Source: Pseudomonas taeanensis MS-3 (GTDB lineage: Bacteria; Pseudomonadota; Gammaproteobacteria; Pseudomonadales; Pseudomonadaceae). From it: a stretch of DNA of 64,000 nucleotides. The stretch spans positions 237,115 through 301,114 of the forward strand of contig NZ_AWSQ01000002.1 in NCBI RefSeq assembly GCF_000498575.2. Direction: 5' to 3'. The notes below the pieces were generated by a model. The model was given only the letters and a program-made list of their open reading frames with translations. It did not search any database and was not told the DNA's origin. Made by a program: the position numbers and the translations under genes. Below are positions 48,386-57,940 of this stretch, in pieces. Position 1 is the stretch's first letter. Every line of letters starts with the position of its first letter.

Positions 48386-49414
48386 ATGAAGATGGTGAAA
48401 TCCACCCTGGCTGTGCTGACCACAGCAGCTGTTCTCGGTGTTAGTGGCTTCGCACAAGCGGGCGCTACCTTGGACGCGGTACAGAAGAAAGGTTTCGTAC
48501 AGTGCGGTATCAGCGATGGTCTACCAGGCTTCTCCTATGCGGATGCGAAGGGTAACTATCTGGGGCTCGACGTTGACGTGTGCCGTGCTGTGGCAGCTGC
48601 CGTATTCGGCGATGCCACCAAGGTCAAATACAGCCCGCTAACCGCCAAGGAGCGCTTCACTGCGCTGCAGTCTGGCGAAGTCGACATCCTCTCCCGTAAC
48701 ACCACCTGGACCAGCTCACGTGACGCGGGCCTGGGCTTGAACTTTGCCGGCGTCAACTACTACGACGGTCAAGGCTTCCTGGTGAACAAGAAACTTGGCG
48801 TCTCCAGTGCCAAGGAACTCGATGGCGCGACTGTCTGCATCCAGGCCGGTACCACCACCGAACTGAACCTCTCCGACTACTTCCGCGCAAGCGGCATGAA
48901 GTACACCCCGATCACTTACGACACCTCCGATGAGAGCGCCAAATCGGTTGAAGCAGGCCGCTGCGACGTGCTGACTTCCGACCAGTCGCAACTCTACGCA
49001 CAGCGCATCAAGCTGGCTGCGCCGGATGAGTACGTGGTGCTGCCGGAAGTGATCTCCAAGGAGCCGCTGGGCCCGGTGGTTCGTCAGGGTGATGAAGAGT
49101 GGTTCGACATCGTGCGTTGGTCGCTGTACGCCATGGTCAACGCCGAAGAAATGGGCATTAACTCGAAAAACGTCGAGGAAATGGCCAAGACCACCAAGAA
49201 CCCTGACATCGCCCGTCTGCTGGGTGCGGAAGGTGAGTTCGGTAAAGATCTGAAACTGCCGAAAGATTGGGCGGTGAAGATCGTCAAGCAAGTGGGTAAC
49301 TACGGAGAAAGCTTTGATCGCAACGTCGGTGCCGGCAGTGCACTGAAGATCGAACGTGGCCTCAACGCCCTGTGGAACAAAGGTGGTCTGCAATACGCAC
49401 CGCCGGTGCGCTGA
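48386..49414 (+). CDS. aapJ: General L-amino-acid ABC transporter, periplasmic binding protein
   Basis: This 342-residue periplasmic protein of the AapJ/BztA type has a signal peptide at about 1-25 ('LTTAAVLGVSGFAQA'). The mature start 'ATLDAVQKKGFVQCGISDGLPGFS' and 'RNTTWTSSRDAGLGLNF' (about 110-126) are typical. It binds a range of L-amino acids and passes them to AapQMP. It is first in the operon, probably the most highly expressed, with a hairpin after its stop codon. Confidence 0.94.
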   Translation: MKMVKSTLAVLTTAAVLGVSGFAQAGATLDAVQKKGFVQCGISDGLPGFSYADAKGNYLGLDVDVCRAVAAAVFGDATKVKYSPLTAKERFTALQSGEVDILSRNTTWTSSRDAGLGLNFAGVNYYDGQGFLVNKKLGVSSAKELDGATVCIQAGTTTELNLSDYFRASGMKYTPITYDTSDESAKSVEAGRCDVLTSDQSQLYAQRIKLAAPDEYVVLPEVISKEPLGPVVRQGDEEWFDIVRWSLYAMVNAEEMGINSKNVEEMAKTTKNPDIARLLGAEGEFGKDLKLPKDWAVKIVKQVGNYGESFDRNVGAGSALKIERGLNALWNKGGLQYAPPVR

Positions 49415-49469
49415 CTGTCTTTGCTGGCGCCCCGTCCTGAGGCGTCAGCAACGTTCTGATGATGTGAGC

Positions 49470-49495
49470 CCCTTGCCCGCGCGTGCGGGCAAGGG
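49470..49495 (+). promoter_or_regulatory. Intercistronic hairpin between aapJ and aapQ
   Basis: A perfect 11-bp stem, CCCTTGCCCGC / GCGGGCAAGGG, with loop GCGT but no T-run lies in the 99-bp gap. It is likely to stabilise the aapJ message or partly end transcription so that binding protein exceeds permease. Confidence 0.7.
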
Positions 49496-49513
49496 TGTTC
49501 CAAGAGGGCTCCT

Positions 49514-50698
49514 ATGCAAAATACTGCCAATAATTCGCACCCAAAGGGTTCGGTCTGGACCGACCCCAAGGCTCGTGCATGGCTGTTCCAGATTATTGCC
49601 GTCATCGCCGTCGTGGCGATGGGTTGGTACTTGTTCGACAACACCCAGAGCAACCTGGAAAAGCGCGGGATCACGTCCGGCTTCTCCTTTCTCAGCAACA
49701 GTGCCGGCTTCGGCATCGCCCAACACCTGATTGATTACAGCGAGAGTGACTCCTACGGACGGGTCTTTGTCATCGGCTTGCTCAACACCTTGCTGGTCTC
49801 GGTGATCGGCATCGTGTTGGCGACCATTCTCGGTTTCATCCTCGGTGTCGCCCGGCTGTCGCCAAACTGGCTAATCAGCAAGATGGCTACCGTCTACATC
49901 GAGACTTTCCGCAACATCCCGCCGTTGCTGCAGATATTCTTCTGGTACTTCGCGGTGATGTTGTCGTTGCCGGGGCCGCGGCAAAGTCTGGGGGTTGGCG
50001 AGACGTTCTTCCTCAACAGTCGCGGCCTGTACATGCCGGCGCCGAGTCCTACCGACAGTTTCGGCACCTTTATCGGCGCCTTGCTGATCGCAATCATCGC
50101 TATCGTGTTGCTGGGGCGCTGGGCGAAAGCGCGCCGGGAGGCAACCGGTAAGGTCTTCCACGTATCGATCGCTGCGGCGGTGGTGATCATCGTACTGCCT
50201 GGTATGGCGCTGCTGTTTGCGGGAAATCCCCTGCAGTGGGAAACACCGGCCCTGAGCGGATTCAACTTCCGCGGCGGTTGGGTCATGATCCCCGAGTTGA
50301 TCGCGCTGACCCTGGCGCTGACCATCTATACCGCAGCCTTTATCGCCGAGAACGTGCGCTCCGGCATCATGGCGGTCAGTCACGGTCAGACCGAGGCTGC
50401 ACGTTCATTGGGCTTGAGCGGCGCAATCACCTTGCGTCTGGTGATCATTCCCCAGGCGCTGCGGGTGATTATTCCGCCGCTGACCAGCCAGTACCTCAAT
50501 CTGGCGAAAAACTCCTCGTTGGCGGCTGGTATCGGCTACCCGGACATGGTTTCGCTGTTTGCTGGCACGGTGCTCAACCAGACCGGGCAGGCTATCGAAG
50601 TGATCGCCATCACCATGAGCGTGTACCTGGCCATCAGTATCAGCATTTCCATGCTGATGAACTGGTACAACAAGCGTATTGCGCTGATCGAGCGATAA
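49514..50698 (+). CDS. aapQ: General L-amino-acid ABC transporter permease AapQ
   Basis: This 394-residue inner-membrane permease belongs to the HisMQ family. It has an N-terminal extension with one helix, a core of five or more helices and the EAA loop ('GQTEAARSLGLSGAITLRLVIIPQALRV' in part, about 295-320) that contacts AapP. It is longer than HisQ, as is usual for Aap/Bzt permeases. The ATG at 49514 has GAGG upstream. It lies ten bases before aapM. Confidence 0.93.
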   Translation: MQNTANNSHPKGSVWTDPKARAWLFQIIAVIAVVAMGWYLFDNTQSNLEKRGITSGFSFLSNSAGFGIAQHLIDYSESDSYGRVFVIGLLNTLLVSVIGIVLATILGFILGVARLSPNWLISKMATVYIETFRNIPPLLQIFFWYFAVMLSLPGPRQSLGVGETFFLNSRGLYMPAPSPTDSFGTFIGALLIAIIAIVLLGRWAKARREATGKVFHVSIAAAVVIIVLPGMALLFAGNPLQWETPALSGFNFRGGWVMIPELIALTLALTIYTAAFIAENVRSGIMAVSHGQTEAARSLGLSGAITLRLVIIPQALRVIIPPLTSQYLNLAKNSSLAAGIGYPDMVSLFAGTVLNQTGQAIEVIAITMSVYLAISISISMLMNWYNKRIALIER

Positions 50699-50708
50699 GG
50701 AGCAGCCC

Positions 50709-51806
50709 ATGCAAACCCATACCTTTAAACCCGATATGCCGCCTCCAGTGCTGAGCGTCGGTGTGCTCGGCTGGCTGCGTACCAATCTGTTCTCCAGCTG
50801 GTTCAATACTCTGCTGACCCTGTTCGCCGTCTATCTGGTCTGGCTGATCGTGCCGCCGCTGATTCAGTGGGCGTTTATCGAGGCCGATTGGGTCGGTACC
50901 ACACGTGCCGACTGCACCAGTGATGGCGCTTGCTGGGTGTTCATACAGCAGCGCTTCGGCCAGTTCATGTACGGCTTTTACCCCACCGAGTTGCGCTGGC
51001 GGGTAGACCTGACAGTCTGGATGGCCGTCATCGGTGCTGCACCGTTGTTCATTCCGCAAATGCCACGCAAGGCACTTTACGGGCTCTGCTTCCTGGTGGT
51101 GTATCCATTGCTGGCCTACTGGCTGTTGCACGGCGGCTTCTTCGGCTTGTCCACAGTACCGACAAGTCGCTGGGGGGGGCTGATGTTGACCCTGGTGATC
51201 GCCTCTGTAGGCATCGCTGGGGCCCTGCCTCTGGGGATCGTACTCGCGCTCGGTCGGCGTTCGGACATGCCGGCGATCCGCGTGCTGTGCGTGACCTTCA
51301 TCGAGTTCTGGCGCGGCGTACCCTTGATTACCGTGCTGTTCATGTCCTCGGTGATGTTGCCGCTGTTTCTGCCGGAAGGGCTGAGCTTCGACAAGCTGAT
51401 GCGCGCGTTGATCGGGGTGATCCTGTTCCAGTCGGCCTACATTGCCGAAGTGGTGCGCGGTGGCCTGCAAGCCATTCCCAAGGGGCAGTATGAAGCGGCC
51501 GCGGCCATGGGTCTGGGTTACTGGCGGATGATGGGCCTGGTGATTCTGCCGCAAGCGTTGAAACTGGTGATTCCGGGTATCGTCAATACCTTTATCGCGC
51601 TGTTCAAGGACACCAGTCTGGTGATCATCATCGGCTTGTTCGACCTGCTCAACAGCATCAAGCAGGCCACCACCGACCCGGCCTGGATAGGCATGGCCAC
51701 CGAAGGCTATGTGTTCGCCGCCCTGATTTTCTGGATTTTCTGTTTTGGCATGTCCCGCTACTCCATGCATTTGGAGCGCAAGCTGAACACTGGCCACAAG
51801 CGTTAG
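50709..51806 (+). CDS. aapM: General L-amino-acid ABC transporter permease AapM
   Basis: This 365-residue permease is the partner of AapQ. It has hydrophobic segments throughout, the EAA loop '[17 protein letters not shown]' (about 258-274) followed by '[13 protein letters not shown]', and a large periplasmic loop between helices 1 and 2. AAGGAG precedes the ATG. The aapP start follows ten bases after the stop. Confidence 0.93.
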   Translation: MQTHTFKPDMPPPVLSVGVLGWLRTNLFSSWFNTLLTLFAVYLVWLIVPPLIQWAFIEADWVGTTRADCTSDGACWVFIQQRFGQFMYGFYPTELRWRVDLTVWMAVIGAAPLFIPQMPRKALYGLCFLVVYPLLAYWLLHGGFFGLSTVPTSRWGGLMLTLVIASVGIAGALPLGIVLALGRRSDMPAIRVLCVTFIEFWRGVPLITVLFMSSVMLPLFLPEGLSFDKLMRALIGVILFQSAYIAEVVRGGLQAIPKGQYEAAAAMGLGYWRMMGLVILPQALKLVIPGIVNTFIALFKDTSLVIIIGLFDLLNSIKQATTDPAWIGMATEGYVFAALIFWIFCFGMSRYSMHLERKLNTGHKR

Positions 51807-51816
51807 GAGTTTTGTC

Positions 51817-52584
51817 ATGAGTGAAGCTATCAAGCAATCGATCAGCGCCGAGCCGGGAATTATCCAGATGGATGGCGTGCACAAGTGGTACGGCGAGTTC
51901 CACGTGCTCAAAGACCTCAACCTGAACGTGCAGCAAGGCGAGCGTATCGTCCTCTGCGGCCCGTCCGGTTCCGGCAAGTCCACGGCCATTCGTTGCCTCA
52001 ACCGCCTGGAAGAACACCAGCAGGGGCGCATTGTCATCGACGGCACCGAACTGACCCACGACCTCAAGCACATCGAAGCGGTGCGTCGCGAGGTGGGCAT
52101 GGTGTTTCAGCACTTCAACCTGTTCCCGCACCTCACTGTGCTGCAGAACTGCACCCTGGCACCGATGTGGGTGCGCAAGATGCCCAAGCGTGAGGCGGAA
52201 GAGGTTGCCATGCACTATCTCGAGCGTGTGCGAATTCCCGAGCAGGCGCTCAAGTACCCGGGGCAGCTCTCCGGCGGGCAGCAGCAGCGCGTGGCGATTG
52301 CCCGGGCACTGTGCATGAAGCCGAAGATCATGCTGTTCGATGAGCCGACCTCGGCACTCGATCCGGAAATGGTCAAAGAGGTGCTGGATACCATGGTCAG
52401 CCTGGCCGAAGACGGCATGACCATGCTCTGTGTGACCCACGAGATGGGCTTTGCCCGTACCGTGGCAAACCGGGTGATCTTCCTCGACAAGGGCGAGATC
52501 GTCGAAGAGGCCGATCCTGATACCTTCTTCACTAACCCGAAGAACGAGCGTACCCAGTTGTTCTTGAGTCAGATTCTGCACTGA
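51817..52584 (+). CDS. aapP: General L-amino-acid ABC transporter ATPase AapP
   Basis: This 255-residue cytosolic ATPase of the polar amino-acid family (GlnQ/HisP-like) has Walker A 'GPSGSGKST' (about 48-56), signature '[15 protein letters not shown]' (about 150-164), Walker B '[12 protein letters not shown]' (about 171-182) and switch His in 'CVTHEMGF'. It powers AapQM. Last gene of aapJQMP, followed by a strong terminator. Confidence 0.96.
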   Translation: MSEAIKQSISAEPGIIQMDGVHKWYGEFHVLKDLNLNVQQGERIVLCGPSGSGKSTAIRCLNRLEEHQQGRIVIDGTELTHDLKHIEAVRREVGMVFQHFNLFPHLTVLQNCTLAPMWVRKMPKREAEEVAMHYLERVRIPEQALKYPGQLSGGQQQRVAIARALCMKPKIMLFDEPTSALDPEMVKEVLDTMVSLAEDGMTMLCVTHEMGFARTVANRVIFLDKGEIVEEADPDTFFTNPKNERTQLFLSQILH

Positions 52585-52609
52585 GGCCCGCTACAACCAG
52601 CGTCAAATG

Positions 52610-52637
52610 AAAAAGGGAGCCTGCGGGCTCCCTTTTT
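52610..52637. terminator. Bidirectional terminator after aapP
   Basis: The stem is GGGAGCC / GGCTCCC, flanked by AAAAA on one side and TTTTT on the other. It serves aapP on the plus strand and could stop the convergent regulator gene on the minus strand. Confidence 0.92.
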
Positions 52638-52715
52638 CATGGGCTGTCGATTTCTATAGACGGGACTCGTGCGCGTATCTCGTGCAGTGAAAAGCCTGTC
52701 AGGGGCCAGCTGGTC

Positions 52716-53684
52716 CTAGTCAGGGAGTGTTTCAGTAGGGGCACGCATACGTCGACGAAAAGCGCCTGGGGCTTCCCCGCAGAGCTGTTTGAACCGCTTG
52801 GCAAAGGTCGCGCGGTCGGCATAGCCGATTTGCTCGGCGACTTGTTCCAGCGAGCGCGCTGGGTTGCGTAGTGCCGTTTGTGCGGCACTGATGCGCAGGC
52901 GTTGCAGATAGTCATTGGGCGTCAGTCCGGTGCTGGACTTGAAGCGCCGGAGCAGGGTGCGTGACGAGCATTTGGCCTGTGCGGCCAGACGGTTGAGGTC
53001 GATCGGCTCGGCATGATGCTGCTGCATCCACTGCAAAAGCGGTCGGAGCTGACTATCACCAGGGTCGATGGACGGCAGCAGTGGCGCGAAACGCGACTGC
53101 TGGCCGCGCTGAGTATCGAATACCAGGGCATTGGCGACTTGTTGCGCGAGCCCGGTACCGGCATGCCAGGTGATCAGGTACAGACACAGGTCCAGCCCGG
53201 CCTGGGCGCCGCCTGAACTGAGCAGGTTGCCGTCGTGGCAGAGCAGCTCGGCAATTTCCAGGTTGACCTGGGGGAAACGCTGGCGAAATTGCCGGGCCAG
53301 TGCCCAGTGCGTGGTCGCTCGGTGACCGTCGAGCAAGCCCGCGGCGGCGATCAGGAAGGCACTGCTGCAGAGGCTGGCGATCTGTTGGCTGGCGGGGCGC
53401 TGTGCCAGCCAGGTGATCAGCGCGGCATTGGCGCACAGACTGGTGTCTATGGCGCTACCGGTGGCAGGGATTATCAGCAGATCGGCGCTTGAGGCGAGTT
53501 CCAGACCGCCATCCACCTGAATACGGGCAAAGCCCAGGTCGACCGGCCGTGCATCCAGGCTGCAGCGCTGCAGATTGAACAGTGGTTGCTCGGCCAGCTG
53601 ATTGGCCAGCGCAAACGCATCGCAGGCCACGCTCAGGCTGGAGCAAACCGTTTGTGGGCAGACGTAAAAAACGATGCTGAGCAT
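52716..53684 (-). CDS. GlxA-type AraC-family transcriptional regulator
   Basis: This 322-residue protein has an N-terminal DJ-1/PfpI-like (GATase1) domain ('DLLIIPATGS', 'ASLCSSAFLIAAAGLLDGHRATTHW', the latter at about 103-127) and a C-terminal AraC HTH pair ('LAAQAKCSSRTLLRRFKSSTG' and 'SLEQVAEQIGYADRATFAKRFKQ'). The nucleophile-elbow Cys of this domain (in 'SLCSSAF') is present. Such regulators control arginine, carnitine and related catabolic genes in Pseudomonas. The target here is unknown. It is convergent with aapP. Confidence 0.9.
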   Translation of the reverse strand: MLSIVFYVCPQTVCSSLSVACDAFALANQLAEQPLFNLQRCSLDARPVDLGFARIQVDGGLELASSADLLIIPATGSAIDTSLCANAALITWLAQRPASQQIASLCSSAFLIAAAGLLDGHRATTHWALARQFRQRFPQVNLEIAELLCHDGNLLSSGGAQAGLDLCLYLITWHAGTGLAQQVANALVFDTQRGQQSRFAPLLPSIDPGDSQLRPLLQWMQQHHAEPIDLNRLAAQAKCSSRTLLRRFKSSTGLTPNDYLQRLRISAAQTALRNPARSLEQVAEQIGYADRATFAKRFKQLCGEAPGAFRRRMRAPTETLPD

Positions 53685-53805
53685 GGCGACTCGAATAGAT
53701 GGATACTTTGGCGATTAATGACACAAAATTGGCTAGTACGCCAATCGCGCTTTGTCCCGGATGCGGCAATACTCAGTGCAGTCTTTCCTGCGGAGTGCTG
53801 CCCCT

Positions 53806-54276
53806 ATGAGTCATCCCAATGCCGACCTGATCCGACGCTTCTACCAGGCCTTCCAGCAACTGGACGCCGAGAGCATGGCGGCCTGCTATAGCGATGACGT
53901 GCGTTTCAGCGATCCGGTGTTCGAGGATTTGCGCGGCGGCGATGCGGCGGATATGTGGCGCATGCTGGCGGCGCGCGCCCAGGATTTTTCCCTGACCTTC
54001 GACGCGGTCGAGGCGAATGAACAGCGCGGCAGTGCGCGCTGGGTGGCGACCTACCTGTTCAGTCAAACCGGCAACACGGTGGTCAATCGGATCGAGGCGC
54101 GCTTCGTCTTTCGCGATGGCAAGATCGTCGAGCATCACGATCATTTCGACTTGTGGCGCTGGGCTCGCCAGGCACTAGGGATGAAGGGCCTGGTGCTGGG
54201 TTGGGCGCCTCCGGTGCAGCGAGCCATACGTCAGCAGGCGGCCAAGGGCTTGGCCGCATTTCAGGCTGGCCGCTGA
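53806..54276 (+). CDS. NTF2-like / SnoaL-like protein
   Basis: This 156-residue protein starts with the cone-fold signature 'LIRRFYQAFQQLDAESMAACYSDDVRFSDPVF' (residues 7 on, in parts) and contains 'GKIVEHHDHFDLWRWARQALG', typical of ketosteroid-isomerase/SnoaL_2-like small hydrolytic or isomerising proteins. Function unknown. The start at 53806 has GGAG at a long spacing. The 18-residue-longer frame seems less likely. It is divergent from the GlxA-type regulator. Confidence 0.8.
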   Translation: MSHPNADLIRRFYQAFQQLDAESMAACYSDDVRFSDPVFEDLRGGDAADMWRMLAARAQDFSLTFDAVEANEQRGSARWVATYLFSQTGNTVVNRIEARFVFRDGKIVEHHDHFDLWRWARQALGMKGLVLGWAPPVQRAIRQQAAKGLAAFQAGR

Positions 54277-54358
54277 CCGCCGCGCGGCCTGGGGCGCTGG
54301 GGCACCTATCTCTGCTAAGCTCGGCGACCCGATAGCCGCCGATTGATTAGCGCCCGCA

Positions 54359-54703
54359 ATGCCCGATCCCGTGATTGACCCCGCTCCAGACGATGTCAGC
54401 AGCCCTGCCGCAAAGCCGGACAAAGTCTGGTTCGTCTATCTCGTGCGGGCGGCTAACGGGGCGTTGTACTGCGGCATCAGCGACGACCCGCAGCGGCGCT
54501 TCAAGCAGCATCGCAGTGGCAAAGGCGCTCGGTTCTTTTTTTCCAGTCCCGCGGTGGCCTTGGTGTATACCGAGGTCTGCACAGGCAAGGGCGAGGCGCT
54601 ACGCCGTGAGCGGGCCATCAAACGTCTGGGCAAACCGGCCAAGGAGACGCTGGTCTCTGGCAGCAGTCTTATCGGCGCGGTTGATAGTGAGCTATCACGC
54701 TGA
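54359..54703 (+). CDS. GIY-YIG nuclease-domain protein (UPF0213)
   Basis: This 114-residue single-domain GIY-YIG protein has '[20 protein letters not shown]' (about 22-41, the Y-L-V and Y-C-G-I pair), catalytic Arg in '[13 protein letters not shown]' and Glu in 'RRERAIKRL'. An acidic, Pro-rich tail of 20 residues precedes it. Family members are presumed structure-specific endonucleases in DNA repair. The cellular role is unproven. It follows the NTF2-like gene after 82 bp. Confidence 0.88.
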   Translation: MPDPVIDPAPDDVSSPAAKPDKVWFVYLVRAANGALYCGISDDPQRRFKQHRSGKGARFFFSSPAVALVYTEVCTGKGEALRRERAIKRLGKPAKETLVSGSSLIGAVDSELSR

Positions 54704-54769
54704 TCGGGTAGGCCGCTGTGCCCCTCGCGAGTAAGCTGGCGGTTTAGCCCTATCGCTGCGGAGCCAGTC

Positions 54770-55705
54770 ATGCACGAGTTGATCCTGCACCACTACCCAA
54801 CCTCGCCGTTTGCGGAGAAGACCCGACTGCTGCTGGGGTTCAAGCAACTGTCCTGGCGTTCGGTACTGATCCCGCCGATCATGCCCAAGCCGGACCTGAC
54901 AGCACTGACTGGCGGTTATCGCAAGACCCCGGTTCTGCAAGTCGGCGCCGACATCTACTGTGACACCGCCCTGATTGCCCGGCGCCTGGAGGCGGAAAAA
55001 GCCATCCCTGCGCTGTTCCCCGAGGGGCAGGAGTTCAATGTCGCCAGTTTCGCCCAGTGGGCCGATTCGGTGGTTTTTCTGCACGCGGTGAGCCTGGTGT
55101 TCCAGCCGGAGTCGGTTGCCGCGCGCTTCGGCAAGCTGCCGCCCGAGTTCCTGAAAGCCTTTATTGCCGATCGCTCGACCTTGTTTAACGGCGGTCTGGC
55201 CACGCGCTTGCCGGCCGAGCAGGCCAAACATCAGTGGCCGGCGTTAATGACGCGTCTGCAGCAGCAACTGGGCCGTGAGGCGGGCGACTTTCTGTTTGGC
55301 GAACCTTCGCTGGCCGACTTCGCCATGGCTCATTCATTGTGGTTCCTGCGCGGAACCCCGGTAACGGCGCCACTGGTTGATGACTACCCGGCCGTCGCCG
55401 CCTGGCTGGACCGGGTGCTCGGTTTCGGTCACGGCTCGCATACTGAGATGAGCGGCGAAGAGGCCGTCGCGCTGGCGCGGGACGCCACGCCCGCGGCGCT
55501 GCCGGATGAGCAGTTTGTCGACCCCAGCGGTTTGCAGGCCGGTCAAACGGTGGCGATCTCGGCCATCGATTATGGCGTGGACCCGGTTGAGGGTGAACTG
55601 GTGTTCAGTGGCCGCGAGGAGCTGATCCTTCGCCGCGAAGATTCGCGCGCCGGCACCGTGCATGTGCATTTCCCGCGTATGGGTTTCCGTATCGAGGCGC
55701 GTTAA
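54770..55705 (+). CDS. Glutathione S-transferase-like protein
   Basis: This 311-residue protein has an N-terminal thioredoxin-fold GST domain ('LILHHYPTSPFAEKTRLLLGFK', Ser/Tyr near residue 8-12; 'KTPVLQVGADIYCDTALIARRLE', about 52-74) and a helical C-terminal domain ('EPSLADFAMAHSLWFLRGTP'). It is longer than common GSTs (about 210), with an extra C-terminal beta-rich extension of about 80 residues ('SALDYGVDPVEG'-like region onward) that resembles DUF-type additions in some Pseudomonas GSTs. Substrate unknown. Its TAA stop lies within the end of the repeat that follows. Confidence 0.85.
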   Translation: MHELILHHYPTSPFAEKTRLLLGFKQLSWRSVLIPPIMPKPDLTALTGGYRKTPVLQVGADIYCDTALIARRLEAEKAIPALFPEGQEFNVASFAQWADSVVFLHAVSLVFQPESVAARFGKLPPEFLKAFIADRSTLFNGGLATRLPAEQAKHQWPALMTRLQQQLGREAGDFLFGEPSLADFAMAHSLWFLRGTPVTAPLVDDYPAVAAWLDRVLGFGHGSHTEMSGEEAVALARDATPAALPDEQFVDPSGLQAGQTVAISAIDYGVDPVEGELVFSGREELILRREDSRAGTVHVHFPRMGFRIEAR

Positions 55706-55907
55706 CAGGCCATTGAAAAATGTAGCGAGCGATGGCTAGGCAAGGCGAAGTCAGCCGCAACGCAGCGAAGCGGAGTAACAGCCAAAGGCTGGCCCGCAGG
55801 GCGAGCGTAGCGAGTCAAAAGCGCAGTGTACGAGCTGTACATGAGCATTTTGAGGCTGATTTCAACGTGGCATAGCTGAGCGCAGTAGTTTTTCAACAGT
55901 CTGTTAG
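55703..55907. mobile_element. MITE-like intergenic repeat between convergent genes
   Basis: This roughly 205-bp non-coding element has inverted ends: TTAACAGGCCATTGAAAAA on the left and, inverted, CTAACAGACTGTTGAAAAA on the right. Inside are further dyads (GCCAAAGGCTGGC, GTACGAGCTGTAC). Sequences of this kind are dispersed in several Pseudomonas genomes, as far as I recall. Both end motifs contain the TAA stop codons of the flanking convergent genes. The ends share a TTGAAAAA core with the MITE pair at 34.0 and 39.9 kb but the interiors differ. Confidence 0.7.
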
Positions 55908-56785
55908 TCCGGGGTCGCCAGGCGCAACCTTGGCAGTTGTCGGGCCAGCGCCTGAAAGTGCGCCAGGCTTTCGTAGCACAGCACCACCTCGCCAGCCAAG
56001 CGGCTGTACCAGGCGTCGGGTGCGCCGCAGTTGCTCAGGCGCAGGATCAAGTCGCGCGGCAGTCGGTAGGTTTCGCTGACCCGCGCGGCGATGGCTTCTA
56101 CCACGCCGGAGCTGCGGATCTGCTCGAGCAGGCGCGGGCCTTCGCTCAGGCGCGTGCTGGGTGGATCGTAGATCACCTGTAAGTGATGACGGTGCGACGA
56201 ACCTGCTACCCGCCCGTGCTGTTGTTCGACCCAGGCCAAGGCCTTGCGCACCTGTGCGTACTCCTGATCGCAGTACAGCGCTCGCTCCACCGGCAGGCCG
56301 GTGATCTGTGGCACCCATTCCAGCGCATCCGGGTCGCTGCCATAGATCAGACACGCGAGGTTATAGAAGCGCTGGGCATCCAGGCCATGACTGTCCCAGG
56401 CATGCACCTCTTCGTTATCCGGTTTTGGCCGCCGCCATTCCAGGCGCCAGTAGTCGGCCACATCCAGCAGCTTGGCGTAGATGTCACCGTCGTTCTGCCG
56501 CGCGTAGGTGAGAAATAAACTGATGAAGCCGAGCTGGTCGGCGGCATCTTCCTCGCGACCGAGCACGGGCAGGTCGAGCTCGGCGATCAGCAGATGCCCG
56601 GTTTCATGCAGCAAGGTGAATTCGGCATTGGCGGCGACGAAGCGGGCGCTGTCGTTGCGCAGCGCCTCCAGCGGAGGCTCCTCAGTGGCCCCAGCCTGCA
56701 GCGTCAAACACAGGACACTCAAGATCACTAAGCAGTGGATGGCCGTGGTACGGGCCACGGCCAGGGGAGGGCAGGTCAGGCTCAT
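55904..56785 (-). CDS. DUF4344-type putative metallopeptidase
   Basis: This 293-residue exported protein has a signal peptide at about 1-33 ('LVILSVLCLTLQAGA'). The zinc-protease-like motif 'LLHETGHLLIAELDLPV' (HExxH as HETGH, about 60-64) is followed by 'GREEDAADQLG' (E/D ligand helix, about 76-86). This is the layout of DUF4344 metallopeptidases. It likely acts in the periplasm. Substrate unknown. It has four Cys, possibly two disulfides. Confidence 0.82.
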   Translation of the reverse strand: MSLTCPPLAVARTTAIHCLVILSVLCLTLQAGATEEPPLEALRNDSARFVAANAEFTLLHETGHLLIAELDLPVLGREEDAADQLGFISLFLTYARQNDGDIYAKLLDVADYWRLEWRRPKPDNEEVHAWDSHGLDAQRFYNLACLIYGSDPDALEWVPQITGLPVERALYCDQEYAQVRKALAWVEQQHGRVAGSSHRHHLQVIYDPPSTRLSEGPRLLEQIRSSGVVEAIAARVSETYRLPRDLILRLSNCGAPDAWYSRLAGEVVLCYESLAHFQALARQLPRLRLATPD

Positions 56786-56888
56786 GCCGGCTCCTTGTGG
56801 AGCGTGGCGGTTGATCCACTAACTCTAGCTCAGCGATCCGCCGGGGCGTCTCGTGCAGAGAGATCGAGTTGTTACCTGCGCTGCAGTT

Positions 56889-57896
56889 TCAGTCCTTGCG
56901 GCGTTTGAGCTGGTCGGTCAGTTGGGTCGGCAGGTTGCGGATGATCAGCGTGTCCTGGGCTTCGTCATACTCGATCTTCGAACCGAGCAGGTGCGACTCG
57001 AAGCTGATCGACAGGCCTTCGGCGCGGCCGGTGAAGCGGCGGAACTGGCTGAGCGTGCGTTTATCGGCGGGAATTTCAGGCGACAGGCCGTAATCCTTGT
57101 TGCGGATGTGATCGTAGAACGCTTGTGGACGCTCTTCGTCGATCAGCCCGGACAGCTCCTGCAGTCCCATCGGCTCGCCCTGCTTGGCCTGGCTGCTGGC
57201 GTAGTCGACCAGGGTCTTGGTCTTCTCCCGGGCAGACTCTTCCGGCAGATCCTCGCTTTCCACGAAATCGCTGAATGCCTTGAGCAGGGTGCGGGTCTCG
57301 CCCGGCCCGTCTACGCCTTCCTGGCAGCCGATGAAGTCGCGGAAGTACTCCGAGACCTTCTTGCCGTTCTTGCCCTTGATAAAGGAGATGTACTGCTTGG
57401 ACTTGGCGTTGTTGCGCCACTCGGAAATGTTGATCCGCGCGGCCAGGTGCAACTGACCCAGGTCCAGGTGCTTGGCCGGGGTCACGTCCAGTGCGTCGTT
57501 CACCGCCACACCCTCGCTGTGGTGCAGCAGGGCGATGGCCAGATAGTCGGTCATGCCTTGTTGGTAGTGGGCGAACAACACATGGCCGCCGGTGGAGAGA
57601 TTGGATTCCTCCATCAGCTTTTGCAGCTGCTCGACGGCCTGGCGACTGAAAGCGGTGAAGTCCTGACCGGCGTCGAGGTAGTTTTGCAACCAGCCACTGA
57701 ACGGATAGACCGTGGATTCATCGTGAAAGAAACCCCAGGCCTTGCCCTGCTTGGCGTTGTAGCTCTCATTGAGGTCGGCGAGCATGTTTTCGATGGCCTG
57801 CGAGGCGCCCAGTTCGGTGTCGCGGGCATGCAGCACGGCAGGTGTGCCGTCGGGTTTCTTGTCGATCAGATGGACGATGCAATGGCGGATCGGCAT
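56889..57896 (-). CDS. yejK: Nucleoid-associated protein YejK/NdpA
   Basis: This 335-residue cytosolic nucleoid-associated protein has the family start '[17 protein letters not shown]' and conserved '[23 protein letters not shown]' (about 113-135). '[25 protein letters not shown]' is at about 170-195. Length equals that of E. coli YejK (335). Role in nucleoid organisation is known only broadly. Monocistronic. Confidence 0.95.
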   Translation of the reverse strand: MPIRHCIVHLIDKKPDGTPAVLHARDTELGASQAIENMLADLNESYNAKQGKAWGFFHDESTVYPFSGWLQNYLDAGQDFTAFSRQAVEQLQKLMEESNLSTGGHVLFAHYQQGMTDYLAIALLHHSEGVAVNDALDVTPAKHLDLGQLHLAARINISEWRNNAKSKQYISFIKGKNGKKVSEYFRDFIGCQEGVDGPGETRTLLKAFSDFVESEDLPEESAREKTKTLVDYASSQAKQGEPMGLQELSGLIDEERPQAFYDHIRNKDYGLSPEIPADKRTLSQFRRFTGRAEGLSISFESHLLGSKIEYDEAQDTLIIRNLPTQLTDQLKRRKD

Positions 57897-57940
57897 GGGC
57901 GCTCTCTGTAAAATCGGTTAAGCAGGGGATGGCGCGCAGT

